Shown in pieces: positions 32,242 to 44,120 of a stretch of DNA of 64,000 nt. The position numbers and the translations under genes were made by a program. A model generated the notes under the pieces. That model saw nothing but the letters and a program-made list of their open reading frames with translations. It had not been told where the DNA came from and did no database searches. Every line of letters begins with the position of its first letter. Position 1 is the stretch's first letter. The stretch is from Salinicola tamaricis. GTDB taxonomy: Bacteria; Pseudomonadota; Gammaproteobacteria; Pseudomonadales; Halomonadaceae. The DNA lies in contig NZ_CP023559.1 of the NCBI RefSeq assembly GCF_003006155.1, positions 682,001-746,000 of the forward strand. The letters run 5' to 3'.

Positions 32242-33746
32242 ATGACGCCACGCTCTCGTTGCAAACACATTTCCAAGGCGTTTCCCGGGGTGCGCGCGCT
32301 CCACGATGTGTCGTTCGACGTCGAGGCCGGCGAAGTGCACGCCCTGCTCGGCGAGAATGGCGCTGGCAAGTCGACCTTGATGAAGGTGCTCTGCGGCATC
32401 CACCGCCCCGATAGCGGACAGATACGAATCGACGGCGCGAAGCGCGCGAGTTCCATGGCTATCAAGATGCGCTGAAGCGGGTGTCGGGATCATCTTCCAG
32501 GAGTTCAGCCTGGGTGCCCGATCTCGATGCCGTGGACAACATCTTTCTGGGCCGCGAACACCGCAATCGCCTGGGTCTGCGCGCCCGGCGCAGCATGCGC
32601 CGAGAGGCCCTCGCCCTGTTCGCCCGTCTCGGGGTCTCCCTTCCCCTGGAGTGCCCGGTCGCCGAGCTGAGTATCGCCGACCAGCAGTTCATCGAGATCG
32701 CCAAGGCGCTATCGCTGGAGGCGCGCATCCTGGTGCTCGACGAGCCAACGGCGACGTTGACCCCCAGCGAGGCCGAGCAGCTGTTCGCCATCATGCGCGA
32801 GCTGCGCAGCCAGGGTGTCGCCATGGTGTTCATCTCTCACCATATGGAGGAGATCTTCACCATCTGCGACCGGGTCACGGTGATGCGTGACGGCGAGAAG
32901 GTCGGCGGCTGCGAAGTCGCGACGACCGATGCCGACGCCCTCATCGAGATGATGGTCGGACGTCGGGTCGAGAATATCTTCCCCGAGCCACGCAGCGATA
33001 GCGACCCGAACGACGTGGTGCTGTCGGTGGCGTCGCTGAAGCTCACCCCCGACGGCCCCGAACACGCCTTCGATCTCCACCGCGGCGAGATACTCGGCTT
33101 CGCCGGGCTGGTCGGTTCCGGACGCAGCGAGCTGGCGATGGGGCTGATCGGCGCCATGCGCCCCGCCTACGCCCGGGTGCGTCTGGAAGGTTCCCCGGTC
33201 AAATTGCATCACCCCGCCACCGCGCTCGAGCATGGCATCGGTCTGCTGCCGGAGAGCCGTAAGACCCAGGGCCTGGTACTCCCCTTCTCCTGCCGCGACA
33301 ACATCTCGCTGAACAATCTGGCCCGGTTCAAGGGTCCCCTGCGGCTGCTCGACCGGCGACAGGAAGCCCGCACCGCCGCCGAGCTGATGGCGTCGGTGCG
33401 GGTCAAGGCGCCCGGCCCCGAGACGCCGGTCGGCGACCTCAGCGGCGGCAATCAGCAGAAGGTGGTCATCGCACGCTGGCTCGGCCATCGGTGCAAGGTG
33501 CTGATCTTCGACGAGCCCACCCGCGGTATCGACGTCGGCGCCAAATCCGAGATCTACGCCCTGATGAAGGCGCTCACCGCGCGCGGGGTCTCGATCATCA
33601 TGATCTCCTCCGAGCTGCCAGAGATCCTCGCACTCTGCGATCGCGCCCTGGTCTTCCATCAAGGCCGGATCGCCGCCGAGCTGAGCGGCGAGGCGCTCGA
33701 CTCCCCATCCGTCATGTATCACGCCACCGGAGGACTCTCCTCATGA
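32242..33746 (+). CDS. Sugar ABC ATPase (RbsA type, double domain)
   Basis: Tandem-ATPase subunit of ~500 residues. First domain: Walker [25 protein letters not shown] in place of a canonical signature, Walker [12 protein letters not shown]. Second domain: degenerate Walker A region [13 protein letters not shown], signature [15 protein letters not shown], and [15 protein letters not shown]. This asymmetry is normal for RbsA-type proteins. A frame change lies near 32455. GGGGGAAG precedes the ATG, and the stop overlaps the permease start. Confidence 0.88.
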
Positions 33747-34723
33747 GTCAGCTCGCCGCCAAGACAGACGCGGATGCACACGGCCTTGCCGCCCGGCTGA
33801 ACCGCTGGCGACGCACCCCGATCTTCTATCCGCTGATCGGGTTCGCGCTGGTGTTCGCCGCCATGGCCCTGCTCAACGACAGTTTTCTCAGCACCAGCAA
33901 CCTGATCAACCTGGCCCGCCAGGCCTCGATCATCGCCATCATCGCCGCGGGCATGAGTCTGGCGATCCTTACCGGCGGTATCGACCTGTCGGTGGGGCCG
34001 GTGATGGCGCTCTCCGGCACCTTGATGGCGGGCCTGATGATCGCCGGCATACCGCCCGCGCTGGCGATTGCTGCAGGGTTGGTGGTGGGTGCTGCGTTCG
34101 GCGCCGCCAACGGCCTGTTCGTCGCTTTCGCCGGTATGCCACCGATCATCGTGACACTGGCGACCATGGGCATCGCCCGCGGCCTCGGACTCATCTACAC
34201 CGGTGGCTACCCGATCTCCGGCCTGCCCGCGGAGTTCGCCTTCTTCGGTCGCGGCAGCGTGGCGGGTATCGACATGCCGATCCTGATCATGCTCGGCGTC
34301 TACGCCATCGGCTATGTGCTGCTCGCCCACACCGCGACCGGGCGTTATCTCTATGCCATCGGCGGCAACGAGGAGGCGACCCGCCTCTCCGGTATTCGGG
34401 TCTCGCGCTACAAACTGCTGGTCTACACCCTGAGTGGCACCACCGCTGCCATCGCCGGGCTGATCCTCACCTCGCGACTGATGAGCGGTCAACCCAATGC
34501 CGGGGTCGGCTTCGAACTGGACGCCATCGCCGCCGTGGTGCTGGGGGGCGCGGCGATCACCGGCGGGCGCGGCATGATTCTCGGCACCCTGGTCGGCGCC
34601 ATGCTGCTCGGCGTGCTCAACAACGGCCTCAACCTGATGGGCGTATCCCCCTATCTTCAGAACGTGATCAAGGGCGGCATCATCCTGCTGGCGATCTACT
34701 TGAGCCGCAAACGCGCGCCTTGA
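33743..34723 (+). CDS. Sugar ABC permease (RbsC type)
   Basis: Membrane subunit of 326 residues with about ten helices. Motifs [44 protein letters not shown] and [17 protein letters not shown] are standard for RbsC/XylH-type permeases. ATGA overlap with the ATPase gene gives translational coupling. Frame intact. Confidence 0.92.
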   Translation: MSQLAAKTDADAHGLAARLNRWRRTPIFYPLIGFALVFAAMALLNDSFLSTSNLINLARQASIIAIIAAGMSLAILTGGIDLSVGPVMALSGTLMAGLMIAGIPPALAIAAGLVVGAAFGAANGLFVAFAGMPPIIVTLATMGIARGLGLIYTGGYPISGLPAEFAFFGRGSVAGIDMPILIMLGVYAIGYVLLAHTATGRYLYAIGGNEEATRLSGIRVSRYKLLVYTLSGTTAAIAGLILTSRLMSGQPNAGVGFELDAIAAVVLGGAAITGGRGMILGTLVGAMLLGVLNNGLNLMGVSPYLQNVIKGGIILLAIYLSRKRAP

Positions 34724-34784
34724 CCCGGCGACTCGGACACGAGCGCCAATGAACGTGCCTCTCAACACTGACCAGGAGAGCCCC

Positions 34785-36320
34785 ATGGAGAGCGTCATCG
34801 GCATCGATATCGGCACCCAGAGCACCAAGGCGCTGGTGCTCGATGCCCAGGGCCGCATTCTCGCCCAGCATAGTCATGCCTACCGGGTGGAGACACCGCG
34901 GCCGCTGTGGGCCGAGCAGTGGCCCGAGGTGTGGTGGGAGGCCGTCATGATCTGTGTGCGCGCCTGTCTCGCCGCCCCGGCGGTGGATCCTTCTCAGGTC
35001 AAGGCGCTCTGCGTCAGCAGCCTGTATGGCGGGTCGGGCATCCCGGTGGATGCCGAGATTCGCCCACTCCACCCCTGCCTGATCTGGATGGATCGGCGTG
35101 CCGAGGCCCAGGTACGCTGGATCGACGCCCACGTCGATCTCGCGCGCCTGCGCGCCATCACCGGCAACGGCGTGGACAGCTACTACGGCTTCACCAAGAT
35201 GCGCTGGCTCAAGGATGAGCGCCCCGAGGTATGGGCGCGTACCCGCTATCTGCTACCGCCCAATAGCTACATCAACTATCGGCTCAGTGGGGAGATCGCC
35301 ATCGATCACTGCGCCGCCGGCAACATCGGCGGCATATACGACCTGCAGGCGCGTGACTGGTCGCCGGAGATGATCACCGCGCTGGGGCTCGACCAGGACA
35401 AGCTACCGGCCCGGCTGGTCGACTCGGGCACATCGGTGGGCGGCCTACTGCCGGCGCTGGCGACCGAGCTGGGCCTGCCGGCTGGCATCGCGGTGCTTGC
35501 CGGTGGGGTCGACGCGGCGATGGCGACGCTGGCCGCCGGCGCAGCCCGCCCCGGCCAGCACGTCGCCATGCTCGGTACCAGCATGTGCTGGGGCATGATC
35601 AACCAGCAGGTGGATGCCACCCAGGGGCTGATCAGCATGCCGCACGTGCTCAATGGCGCACGCGATCTCTACACTTTCGGCGGCGCCCTGACCGCCGGCG
35701 CCTCGGTCAGTTGGTTCATCGACCTCTGCTGCGCGGATGACGCCGAGACGGAAGCAGAGAGCGCCTTCGCGCGCCTCGAGCCACCCGCCCGGTCGCTCCC
35801 CCCGGGCGCCGACGGCCTGCTCTTCCTGCCCTATCTGATGGGCGAGCGCAGTCCAGTGTGGGACGCCAGGGCCAGCGCCTGCTTCATCGGTCTCAACCTC
35901 ACCCACCGCCGGCACCACCTCTATCGCGCAGTGCTCGAAGGCGTCGCCTTCGCGCTGCGTCACAACATGGCGGCCGGTGAACGTCAGGGGCAGCCCCTCG
36001 ATCCCTACCTGATCGTCGTCGGCGGTGCCGCTCGCTCGGACCTGTGGATGCAGATCATCGCCGATGTCACCCACCTGCCGGTCTACACCTATCGCGAAGA
36101 GGTGGAAGCGGCGCTCGGCGCCGGACTGCTGGCCGGTCAGGCCGTCGGGCTGATCGATCTCGCCGACACTCGCCGCCACGGCCAGCTCACCGAGCGGGCC
36201 ACCCCCGATCCGACCGCCGCCGAGCGCTACGACACGCTGTTTTCGCTCTACTGCGAACTCTATCCGGTGCTCGCGCCCGTCATGCACCGACTCGGCGACG
36301 CCACGGCTCCGACCCCATAG
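34785..36320 (+). CDS. FGGY carbohydrate kinase, probable D-ribulokinase
   Basis: Cytoplasmic sugar kinase of 511 residues. N-terminal phosphate motif GIDIGTQSTKALVLD; substrate-side CLIWMDRRAE; ATP-binding GTSMCWGM and VVGGAARSDLWMQIIADV. FGGY members cannot be told apart safely by eye; the adjoining ribitol dehydrogenase makes D-ribulose the likely substrate, giving ribulose 5-phosphate. Xylulose is the main alternative. ATG 34785 is preferred over 34749 because AGGAG lies 9 bases before it. Confidence 0.8.
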   Translation: MESVIGIDIGTQSTKALVLDAQGRILAQHSHAYRVETPRPLWAEQWPEVWWEAVMICVRACLAAPAVDPSQVKALCVSSLYGGSGIPVDAEIRPLHPCLIWMDRRAEAQVRWIDAHVDLARLRAITGNGVDSYYGFTKMRWLKDERPEVWARTRYLLPPNSYINYRLSGEIAIDHCAAGNIGGIYDLQARDWSPEMITALGLDQDKLPARLVDSGTSVGGLLPALATELGLPAGIAVLAGGVDAAMATLAAGAARPGQHVAMLGTSMCWGMINQQVDATQGLISMPHVLNGARDLYTFGGALTAGASVSWFIDLCCADDAETEAESAFARLEPPARSLPPGADGLLFLPYLMGERSPVWDARASACFIGLNLTHRRHHLYRAVLEGVAFALRHNMAAGERQGQPLDPYLIVVGGAARSDLWMQIIADVTHLPVYTYREEVEAALGAGLLAGQAVGLIDLADTRRHGQLTERATPDPTAAERYDTLFSLYCELYPVLAPVMHRLGDATAPTP

Positions 36321-36330
36321 AGGCACGCCC

Positions 36331-37061
36331 ATGGATCTCGAACTCCAGCAGCAACACATCCTGATCACCGGTGCGACCAGCGGGATCGGTCTGGCCATTG
36401 CCCGGCGCCTGGCACAGCTCGGCGCCGAACTCACCCTCTGCGGCCGCGATCGCGCACGCTGCGAGGCGCTCGAGCATGAACTGGGCGCCCGCACCCTGGT
36501 CCTGGACATCACCGACGAGCTGGCGGTGAAAGACGCTTTCAGCGACCTCGCACCGCTCGACGGGCTGGTCAACTGCGCCGGTATCTCGCTGCTCGATGCC
36601 GCGATCCAGGTACGTGCCGCCGATCTCGATGCGATGCTGGCGACCAACGTCAGGGCCGCCGCGATCGTGGCGCGAGAGGCCGCCAACAACATGCTGCCGC
36701 CGGACGCGCGGGCAGTATCGTCAATGTCTCCAGCCAGGCCGCGCTGGTCGCGCTGGAGCACCATCTCGGCTACTGCGCCTCGAAGGCAGCGCTGGACGCC
36801 ACGACGCGGGTCCTGTGTCTCGAACTGGGGCCACACGGTATTCGGGTCAATAGCGTCAACCCCACGGTGACGTTGACCCCGATGGCCGAACGGGCCTGGT
36901 CGGACCCCGCCAAACGCGATCCCATGCTGGCAGCGATTCCGCTGGGACGCTTCGCCGCACCCGACGAAGTGGCGTTACCCGTGGCCTTTCTGCTGAGCGC
37001 CGCGGCGGCGATGATCAGCGGCGCCTGCCTGCCGATCGACGGCGGTTACACCGCCCACTGA
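36331..37061 (+). CDS. SDR oxidoreductase, L-xylulose reductase-like
   Basis: Second short-chain dehydrogenase of the cluster, ~243 residues. TGATSGIGLAIARRL cofactor motif, NCAGIS, then after a one-base frame change near 36715 the intended SIVNVSSQAAL, YCASKAALD and IRVNSVNPTVTLTPMAERAW followed by IPLGRFA. The NPTV..TPM and WSDP..K segments resemble mammalian and bacterial dicarbonyl/L-xylulose reductases. It may interconvert L-xylulose and xylitol or oxidise another pentitol such as L-arabinitol. Starts 11 bases after the kinase. Confidence 0.75.
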
Positions 37062-37079
37062 TCCCCTTGCCTGAGCGCA

Positions 37080-38075
37080 TCACTTAAGGTCGGCGGCGAT
37101 CGTCACCTCACGCACGGGTGCTGCCGGATCGTCGATACACGCGAAGAGCAGTTGAACCGCCTCATGACCGGCAAGGTAGGTGTCATGGGCAGCACACGGG
37201 ACGCGAACATCGAAAATATCGGCATAGGGCAGGCGGTCGACCCCCACCACCTTGACGCTCTCGCGCGACACTTGCGCCTCGTGCAGCGCCCGCATCGCCC
37301 CCAGGGTGATCAGTTGATTGAATCCAAACACCGCCTCGAGCGGGGCGCCCTGGCGTAGATAGTCAGCCATGTCACGGTAGCTGGGCTCGAGGGTGTAGTC
37401 GCCAGGAAGCTGCACCAGCGTGAGCGGCGCGTCCGCGGCGGCATAGGCCGCACGTAGTCCGGCCACGCGCTCCTGAGTGATCCGCGAGCCGCTCGGCCCG
37501 GTCAACGCCAGCACCTGTTCGACGCCTGCGCTGGCCAGCCAGTCGCCGAGCAGGCGCCCGGCGTGGTGGTTGTCGAGCACCACGCGGCTGAAGTCGTCGA
37601 CGGCGAGCACGCGATCGATCATCACCATAGGCATGCGCGCCGCGCGCAGACGGTCCAGATAGGCGGGGTGATACGCGGTGTCATCCGACACCGGCGACAA
37701 AATGATGCCGGCCACCTGATAGCTCAAGAGCGTCTCGATCGCGACCCGCTCACGCTCCGGCGAGCCGTCGGTATCGATCAGCATGATGGTGTAGTCCTGC
37801 TCGGCGGCAGCGCGCGAGATCGCCTTGATGACCTCACTGTAGAAGGGGTTGTCGACGCTGGCGGTGACCAGGCCGATCAAGCGATTGGTACGACTGCGCA
37901 GATGGCTGGCGAAGGCGTTGGGCACATAGCCCAGCTCGCGGGCCGCGGCGCGAATACGTTCGCGGGTCTCCGGCTTGACCTTGGCGGGATTGTTGAGCGC
38001 ACGCGACACCGTCATGTTGGTCAGCCCTACATGTCTGGCGATGTCGGTGATGGTGACCTTGCTGCCGCGCCCCAT
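37080..38075 (-). CDS. LacI-family regulator of the pentitol cluster
   Basis: 331-residue repressor: HTH KVTITDIARHVGLTNMTVSRAL at residues ~6-26, hinge ELGYVPNAFASHL, and a sugar-sensing core (LIGLVTASVDNPFYSEV). It is convergent with the catabolic operon and ends 19 bp from it. The start ATG at 38075 has GGGAG upstream. The paired palindromes at 30261 and 31177 have the central CG expected for this family, so they are its likely sites; this is inferred, not shown. Confidence 0.83.
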   Translation of the reverse strand: MGRGSKVTITDIARHVGLTNMTVSRALNNPAKVKPETRERIRAAARELGYVPNAFASHLRSRTNRLIGLVTASVDNPFYSEVIKAISRAAAEQDYTIMLIDTDGSPERERVAIETLLSYQVAGIILSPVSDDTAYHPAYLDRLRAARMPMVMIDRVLAVDDFSRVVLDNHHAGRLLGDWLASAGVEQVLALTGPSGSRITQERVAGLRAAYAAADAPLTLVQLPGDYTLEPSYRDMADYLRQGAPLEAVFGFNQLITLGAMRALHEAQVSRESVKVVGVDRLPYADIFDVRVPCAAHDTYLAGHEAVQLLFACIDDPAAPVREVTIAADLK

Positions 38076-38098
38076 GTCTCTCCCGGCTGTCGAGCGAT

Positions 38099-38971
38099 TC
38101 AACGAAAACGGCGCTGCGCCAGCAGCTGGCGCACCTTGGGCGCCAGGATCAGATCCATCGCCAGCGACAGCCGCGCCCCCGGCACCACCAGGGTGTTGGG
38201 ACGGCTCATGAAGGCGTCATGGATCATGGTCACCAGATAGGGGAAATCCACCGCCTCCGGGTCGCGGAAGCGGATTACCACGAACGACTCGCCGTCGTTA
38301 GGCACGTCCTGCAGCTCGAACGGGTTGGAGGTGTCCACCGTCGGCACGCGCTGGAAGTTGATGTGGGTGCGCGAGAGCTGGGGCTGGATGTAGCGCACGT
38401 AGTCGTGCATCCGCCCGAGAATGGTCTCGATCACCGCCTCCTGCGAGTAGCCGCGCAGCTTGGTGTCGCGGTCGATCTTCTGCAGCCACTCCAGATTGAT
38501 GGTCGGCGCCACCCCGATCAGCATGTCGACGTGACGCGCGATATCCACCTCATGGGTCACCAGCCCGCCATGCAGCCCTTCGTAGAGCATCAGATCGGTG
38601 CCGCTGGGGATCGGCTGCCAGTCGGTGAAAGTGCCGACCTGCCAGCCGGCCTCGATCATGCGCTTGTCTTCGGCGTGGATATAGTGACGGTAGGTGCCCT
38701 TGCCGCTGTCGCCGTACTCCTGGAACAACGTATCCAGCCGGTCCAGCAGATTGGCGTTGACCGAGAAGTGCGACAGCTCCGCCTTGCGCTCCGGTTCGGT
38801 CTGCAGGATCTCGGCCAGCTCCGCCCGCGAGTAGCGGTGAAAGGCGTCGCCGTCGATGAAGGCGGCGTGGACGTCCTCACGCGCGAACATGCGCTCGAAG
38901 GTGCGCTTGACCGTGGTGGTGCCGGCGCCGGAGGAGCCGGTGACGGCGATGATCGGAAACTCACGCGACAT
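38099..38971 (-). CDS. prkB: Phosphoribulokinase (PrkB type)
   Basis: ATP-dependent kinase converting ribulose 5-phosphate to ribulose 1,5-bisphosphate. 290 residues, equal to the E. coli PrkB/class I form. P-loop AVTGSSGAGTTTV, FIDGDAFHRY, LSHFSVNANLLDRL, MLYEGLHGG and DFPYLVTMIHDAFM are all present. No RuBisCO gene is visible in the window. It lies just upstream of the pentitol regulator, 24 bases away and on the same strand, so the two may be cotranscribed. Confidence 0.88.
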   Translation of the reverse strand: MSREFPIIAVTGSSGAGTTTVKRTFERMFAREDVHAAFIDGDAFHRYSRAELAEILQTEPERKAELSHFSVNANLLDRLDTLFQEYGDSGKGTYRHYIHAEDKRMIEAGWQVGTFTDWQPIPSGTDLMLYEGLHGGLVTHEVDIARHVDMLIGVAPTINLEWLQKIDRDTKLRGYSQEAVIETILGRMHDYVRYIQPQLSRTHINFQRVPTVDTSNPFELQDVPNDGESFVVIRFRDPEAVDFPYLVTMIHDAFMSRPNTLVVPGARLSLAMDLILAPKVRQLLAQRRFR

Positions 38972-39124
38972 GCCGCGCCTCCCTGCCGAGCCGGATGGCG
39001 CTCGACACGGCCCGGGCCGCCGCGGGGCGGCAGATCGCCGCGATGGCGTCGCGATATGGCTGTAGCTGCGGCATGGCGCTGGTTCCCTGGTCCCGGCGCA
39101 GGTCTTGGCTGCGCGCTGGGTTGA

Positions 39125-40455
<1,331 letters not shown>

Positions 40456-40622
40456 TCACCGAATATGGAAGAGGCATTATGTCAGAAAGGCCCGGGCCAG
40501 AAAGCCCCCGAGCTCATCGCACCTGTTCCCGGCCGCCGCCAGACGGCTGCCGTTGGCCCCGGTGCCTGCGCCTGAGGCACAATAGGCGCCCGATTCTCAT
40601 CCCCGAGTGCCCCGCTGCCTGC

Positions 40623-41334
40623 ATGAACCTGATTCTGCTCGAACCCGCCGACTGGATCGACGCCAGCCACGCCCGCGTGTGCGATCCACGCCGCCTGACC
40701 CATCTGCGCGAGGTGCATCGCGCCGCCCCCGGCGACAGCCTGACCGTGGGCGCGCTCGATGGCGCCATCGGCCGTGGCGAGCTGCTGGCGCTGAGCGCCA
40801 GCGAGGCGCTATTCCACGTGCCCGCGCTCGACCGTGAGCCCCGGCGCCGCTGCCGGTGCACCTGCTGCTGGCGCTGCCGCGGCCGCGTATGCTGGCGCGC
40901 AGCCTCGAACACATCGCCGCGCTGGGGGTGAAACAACTGACGCTGCTGCATACGCGCCGGGTCGAGAAGAGCTACGGCAGTCACCCGAGCTTCGCCCCGA
41001 CAAGATCCATCAGCACCTGGTGCTGGGGCTGGAGCAGGCGCGCGACACACGCCTGCCCGAAGTGACCCTGGAGACGCGCTTCAAGCCGTTCGTCGAGGAT
41101 CGCCTGCCGGCACTGCTGACGGGCCGGCGCGGGCTGATCGCCCATCCCGGCATGCCGCGGGCGTGCCCACGCGGGATCGACGAGCCGACGCTGCTGGCGA
41201 TCGGCCCGGAAGGCGGCTTCGTCGATTACGAGGTGGCCCGCTTCGAGGAGGCGGGATGCGAGGGGGTCCATCTGGGCGAGCGCATCCTGCGCGTGGAGAC
41301 CGCGGTAACCGCGCTGCTGGCGCGGCTATTCTGA
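40623..41334 (+). CDS. rsmE: 16S rRNA m3U1498 methyltransferase RsmE
   Basis: SPOUT-fold methyltransferase for U1498 of 16S rRNA. N-terminal PUA-like part ([17 protein letters not shown]), then the knot domain with [23 protein letters not shown] and the diagnostic [14 protein letters not shown], ending [17 protein letters not shown]. Frame changes near 40845 and 40980; joined length ~237 residues, normal. Confidence 0.88.
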
Positions 41335-41464
41335 GCATGATGGGTCTGGGCTTGCGGGTCTGAGCGTGACAAGCCTGAACGGATGATGGCAAGTCCGAGC
41401 GGGTGATAAGGCAGCGCCTGCGCGCGGCACTCGGTGGTGGTATTTCAGGCGCGGCGGCGCCGGC

Positions 41465-41860
41465 TCAGGGCGCCAGCCAGCGCCCGGGGTCGTGGCTGAG
41501 TTCGACCCCCAGGAAGCGACGCGCGGCGACGCTCAGGTTGTCCAGCCGCGCCTGGCTGATCGCTGCCGACTCCAAATGCAGCAGGGTCGGCAGCGGGCCG
41601 ACGTCCACCGCCATGCGCTTGAGCCAGCGGTAGTCGGGGTCGATCCCACCGCGGGTCTCTATCCAAAGCAGCGCGTGTCCGGGTTGCAGCGCGCGGCGCC
41701 TCGGCCGGGTCCCGGTCGCCCAGCGCCGCCCACTGCGCTCGTTGAGCGCGCCTCAGCAGGCTCTCCCAGCGCCCCGCGCCGGGGCTCACCCAGTACCAGC
41801 AGCGGCCAGCGCGTCACGCTGGCGCTGCCAGGCGCGCAGTCCAGCGGCCTGATCGCTCAC
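41465..41860 (-). CDS. Unknown small protein downstream of flhF
   Basis: Reconstructed 132-codon gene whose GTG start overlaps the flhF stop (GTGA at 41857-41860). The end reads cleanly: LLWIETRGGIDPDYRWLKRM, then VDVGPLPTLLHLES, then ARRFLGVELSHDPGRWLAP. The first third (SDQAAGLRAWQRQRDAL) is in the same frame, but the middle is displaced by two compensating indels near 41790 and 41690; a corrected middle could read LLVLGEPGAGRWESLLRRA. I do not recognise the family. The overlap suggests a function tied to the FlhF-like protein. Confidence 0.55.
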
Positions 41861-44120
41861 CGCTCGGCGTCCGTCGCCGCCCCGCCAGCCCCTTTGGCGC
41901 GGCGCAGGGTCTGGTGGGCGCTCAGCGCATCCATCAGCCCCTCGAGCAACGCCTTGGGCCGGCGCCCACAGCGGCGCTGGGCGATATCCGACAGCCGCGC
42001 ACGTACGTCCGTGGCCCAGCCGGCTTCCGCCTGGGCCAGATGCAGCGCCAGCGATGCCAGTGCGGCGGCAAGCTGCCAGCGTGAGCCCGCTCTTCGAGCT
42101 CGGGGCGACGCGTCTTGAGCAGCCTCTCGGCTTGCTGGGTCAGGCTCGGGCAGGCCCTCCAGCGCCAGCGCCGCGGCCAGCCGCGAACCGCTGTCGAAGC
42201 CGGTGCGGGCGCTGCCGATCCAGAAGCGCCGTCCCAGCTGGCGGCCATCGGCCTCGTCGTGCCAGGTGCCTTCCCAGGCGATCACCGGCAGACCTTCACC
42301 ATCGCCGCGGCGTTTGGCCAGGGTGGTCTCGAGACGCTTGAGATCGAGGCGCGCCTGGCGCCCGCGATGAAACATCGTGATCCCCGGCTGCGCTTCACCC
42401 AGCGCCAGCGCCTCGTCCAGGCGCAGCCATTCACCGCTGTGACGCACGCGGCGGCTGGCGTTGGTGGCGGCGAGCCAACTGCGTCGCTGCACATCGAGCC
42501 CGGCGAGCAGCTCGACATCCGGCAACTGGTTCAGCAGGTGCCACTCGGCGCCCAGCGAGTCGGCCCAGGCAAAGCGCGCTTCGTCCCCCGCCGGCAGCTC
42601 GTGGCGCGGCCATACCAACGGCTGCGGCATGCCGTGGGCATCCAGCGCCACCAGCGGCATGGCCTGCCCCTGACCGCGCACCGGGGCCGGCTTGGACCAC
42701 CACAGCGCGCGCGGCGCGCCCTCCCCGCGCAGCCCGGCCTGACGGCTCGCGCTCATCAAGCGCGCCGCAAAGGCGCTGTCGGTGCCGTGGTTGCGCGGCC
42801 AGGCGTGCTCCAGCCAGGGCATCCCCTGGACCTGTCGACGCAACGTGGCGAGCATGGTCTCCAAGGCCTCGCCCTGACGCAGCACGCCCTGGGAGAGCGC
42901 CTGCTGACGCGCCTGGGCCGGCGCCGCCGGGGCGCTGCCCGCGGCACGCGAGAACGGCGACTCGCCGCCATGGTCGAGCGCTTCACGCAACAGCGCTTCG
43001 CGATCCACCGGCTCCAGGTCTTCCGGCACCCGCTGTCCGCGCGAGAGATAGCAGAGCTTGAGCCCGTGGCGCATCAGCACGTCCAGCACCGGCCCCAGGC
43101 GCGCGGCCTCGTCGAGCTTGGTCAGAATGCAGCCCCACAGCGGCTCGCCAGCCTCCTGCGAGGCGCGCTGCCACGCCTCGACCACCTGCTCCAGGGTATC
43201 GCCGTGACGCGCGGCATCGAGCACCAGCAGCCGGCGCACGCTGACCGGTGCGGCGCCGAGGCGGGCGATTTCGCCCATCAGTCGCTGGTCGCGCTGGCTC
43301 ATGCCGACGGTGTCGATCACCCATCATGCGCTTGCCGCCGGAGCGTCCCATCAGCCCGCGGCGGGGCTGGGCCAGACGCCCCAGCAGTGCCCCCAGGTCG
43401 CCCTGTTCGTCGAGCGCATGCACTTCCACACCCAGCAGGCGCGCATAGATACGCAGCTGCTCGGCGGCGCCGATACGGTAGGTCGGTGGTCACCAGCGCG
43501 GCCTCGCGCGGGCCGTGGCGCATCACGTAGCGCGCCGCCAGTTTGGCCGTGGTAGTGGTCTTGCCGGCGCCGGTGGGGCCAACCAGCGCGAACAGCCCGC
43601 CAGCCTCGAACAGCGCCTCTTCGCTGTCCAGCACCTCGAGGCGCGCCGCCAACTGGCGCTCGAGCCACGCCTGCCAGGCAGGCGTCTCGGCCTCCTCGGC
43701 GGACTCGTCGAGCAGCGATGCCGGCAGCGTTTCCAGCAAGGTTTCACAGAGCACGTGGCTGAAACCGGCCTGGCTCAGCTGACGCAGGATGGCATCGCGT
43801 ACCGCCTGCCCCGGGGCGGGCGCCGGCGCAGCGCTCTCGCGCAGCAGCGCGCGCATGTCCTCGAGCATGCGCCGGTTGAAGGCTTCCCAGGCTGCCGGTG
43901 ACTCAGCCGCGGCGCTCTCGCTCGTCGGCGTGCCGTTGCTGTCGTCCTCGGCTGCGGGCCCGGCCAGCGCCTGCGCGTGGGCCTGCTCGGACATGGCGAC
44001 GATCTCGACGCCACCGTCGACGACGCGGTTGGATAGGATCAGAACGTCTTCACCCAGGGCCTGGCGTATCTGACGCATGGTCTCCCGGGTATTGGCACCG
44101 GTGAATCGCTGCACTCCCAT
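41857..44120 (-). CDS. flhF: FlhF-type SRP GTPase with long C-terminal extension
   Basis: Residues ~1-380 are FlhF, the SRP-like GTPase that places polar flagella: N-terminal VQRFTGANTRETMRQIRQAL and LILSNRVVDGGVEIVA, P-loop GPTGAGKTTTTAKLA at ~180, TTD-TYRIGAAEQL, IDTVGMSQRDQ and LTKLDEAARLG. Frame changes lie near 43480 and 43315. The reading frame then runs on for ~370 more residues with no family I recognise: Arg/Ala-rich, with WLAATNASRRVRHSGEWL and FWIGSARTGFDSGSR segments. Usual FlhF ends at 380-450 residues. No other flagellar gene is nearby, whereas flhA and fleN normally flank it. Confidence 0.8.

Noticed and set aside
38099..38971. Phosphoribulokinase as evidence for a Calvin cycle
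   Set aside because: No RuBisCO or other Calvin-cycle gene is near, and PrkB-type enzymes are common in non-autotrophs.
42115..43530. A 471-codon plus-strand open frame opposite flhF
   Set aside because: The minus strand carries the FlhF GTPase motifs in the same interval; this frame has none.
41857..44120. A flagellar gene cluster
   Set aside because: Only flhF is present; neighbours are rsmE, an unknown gene and mltB.
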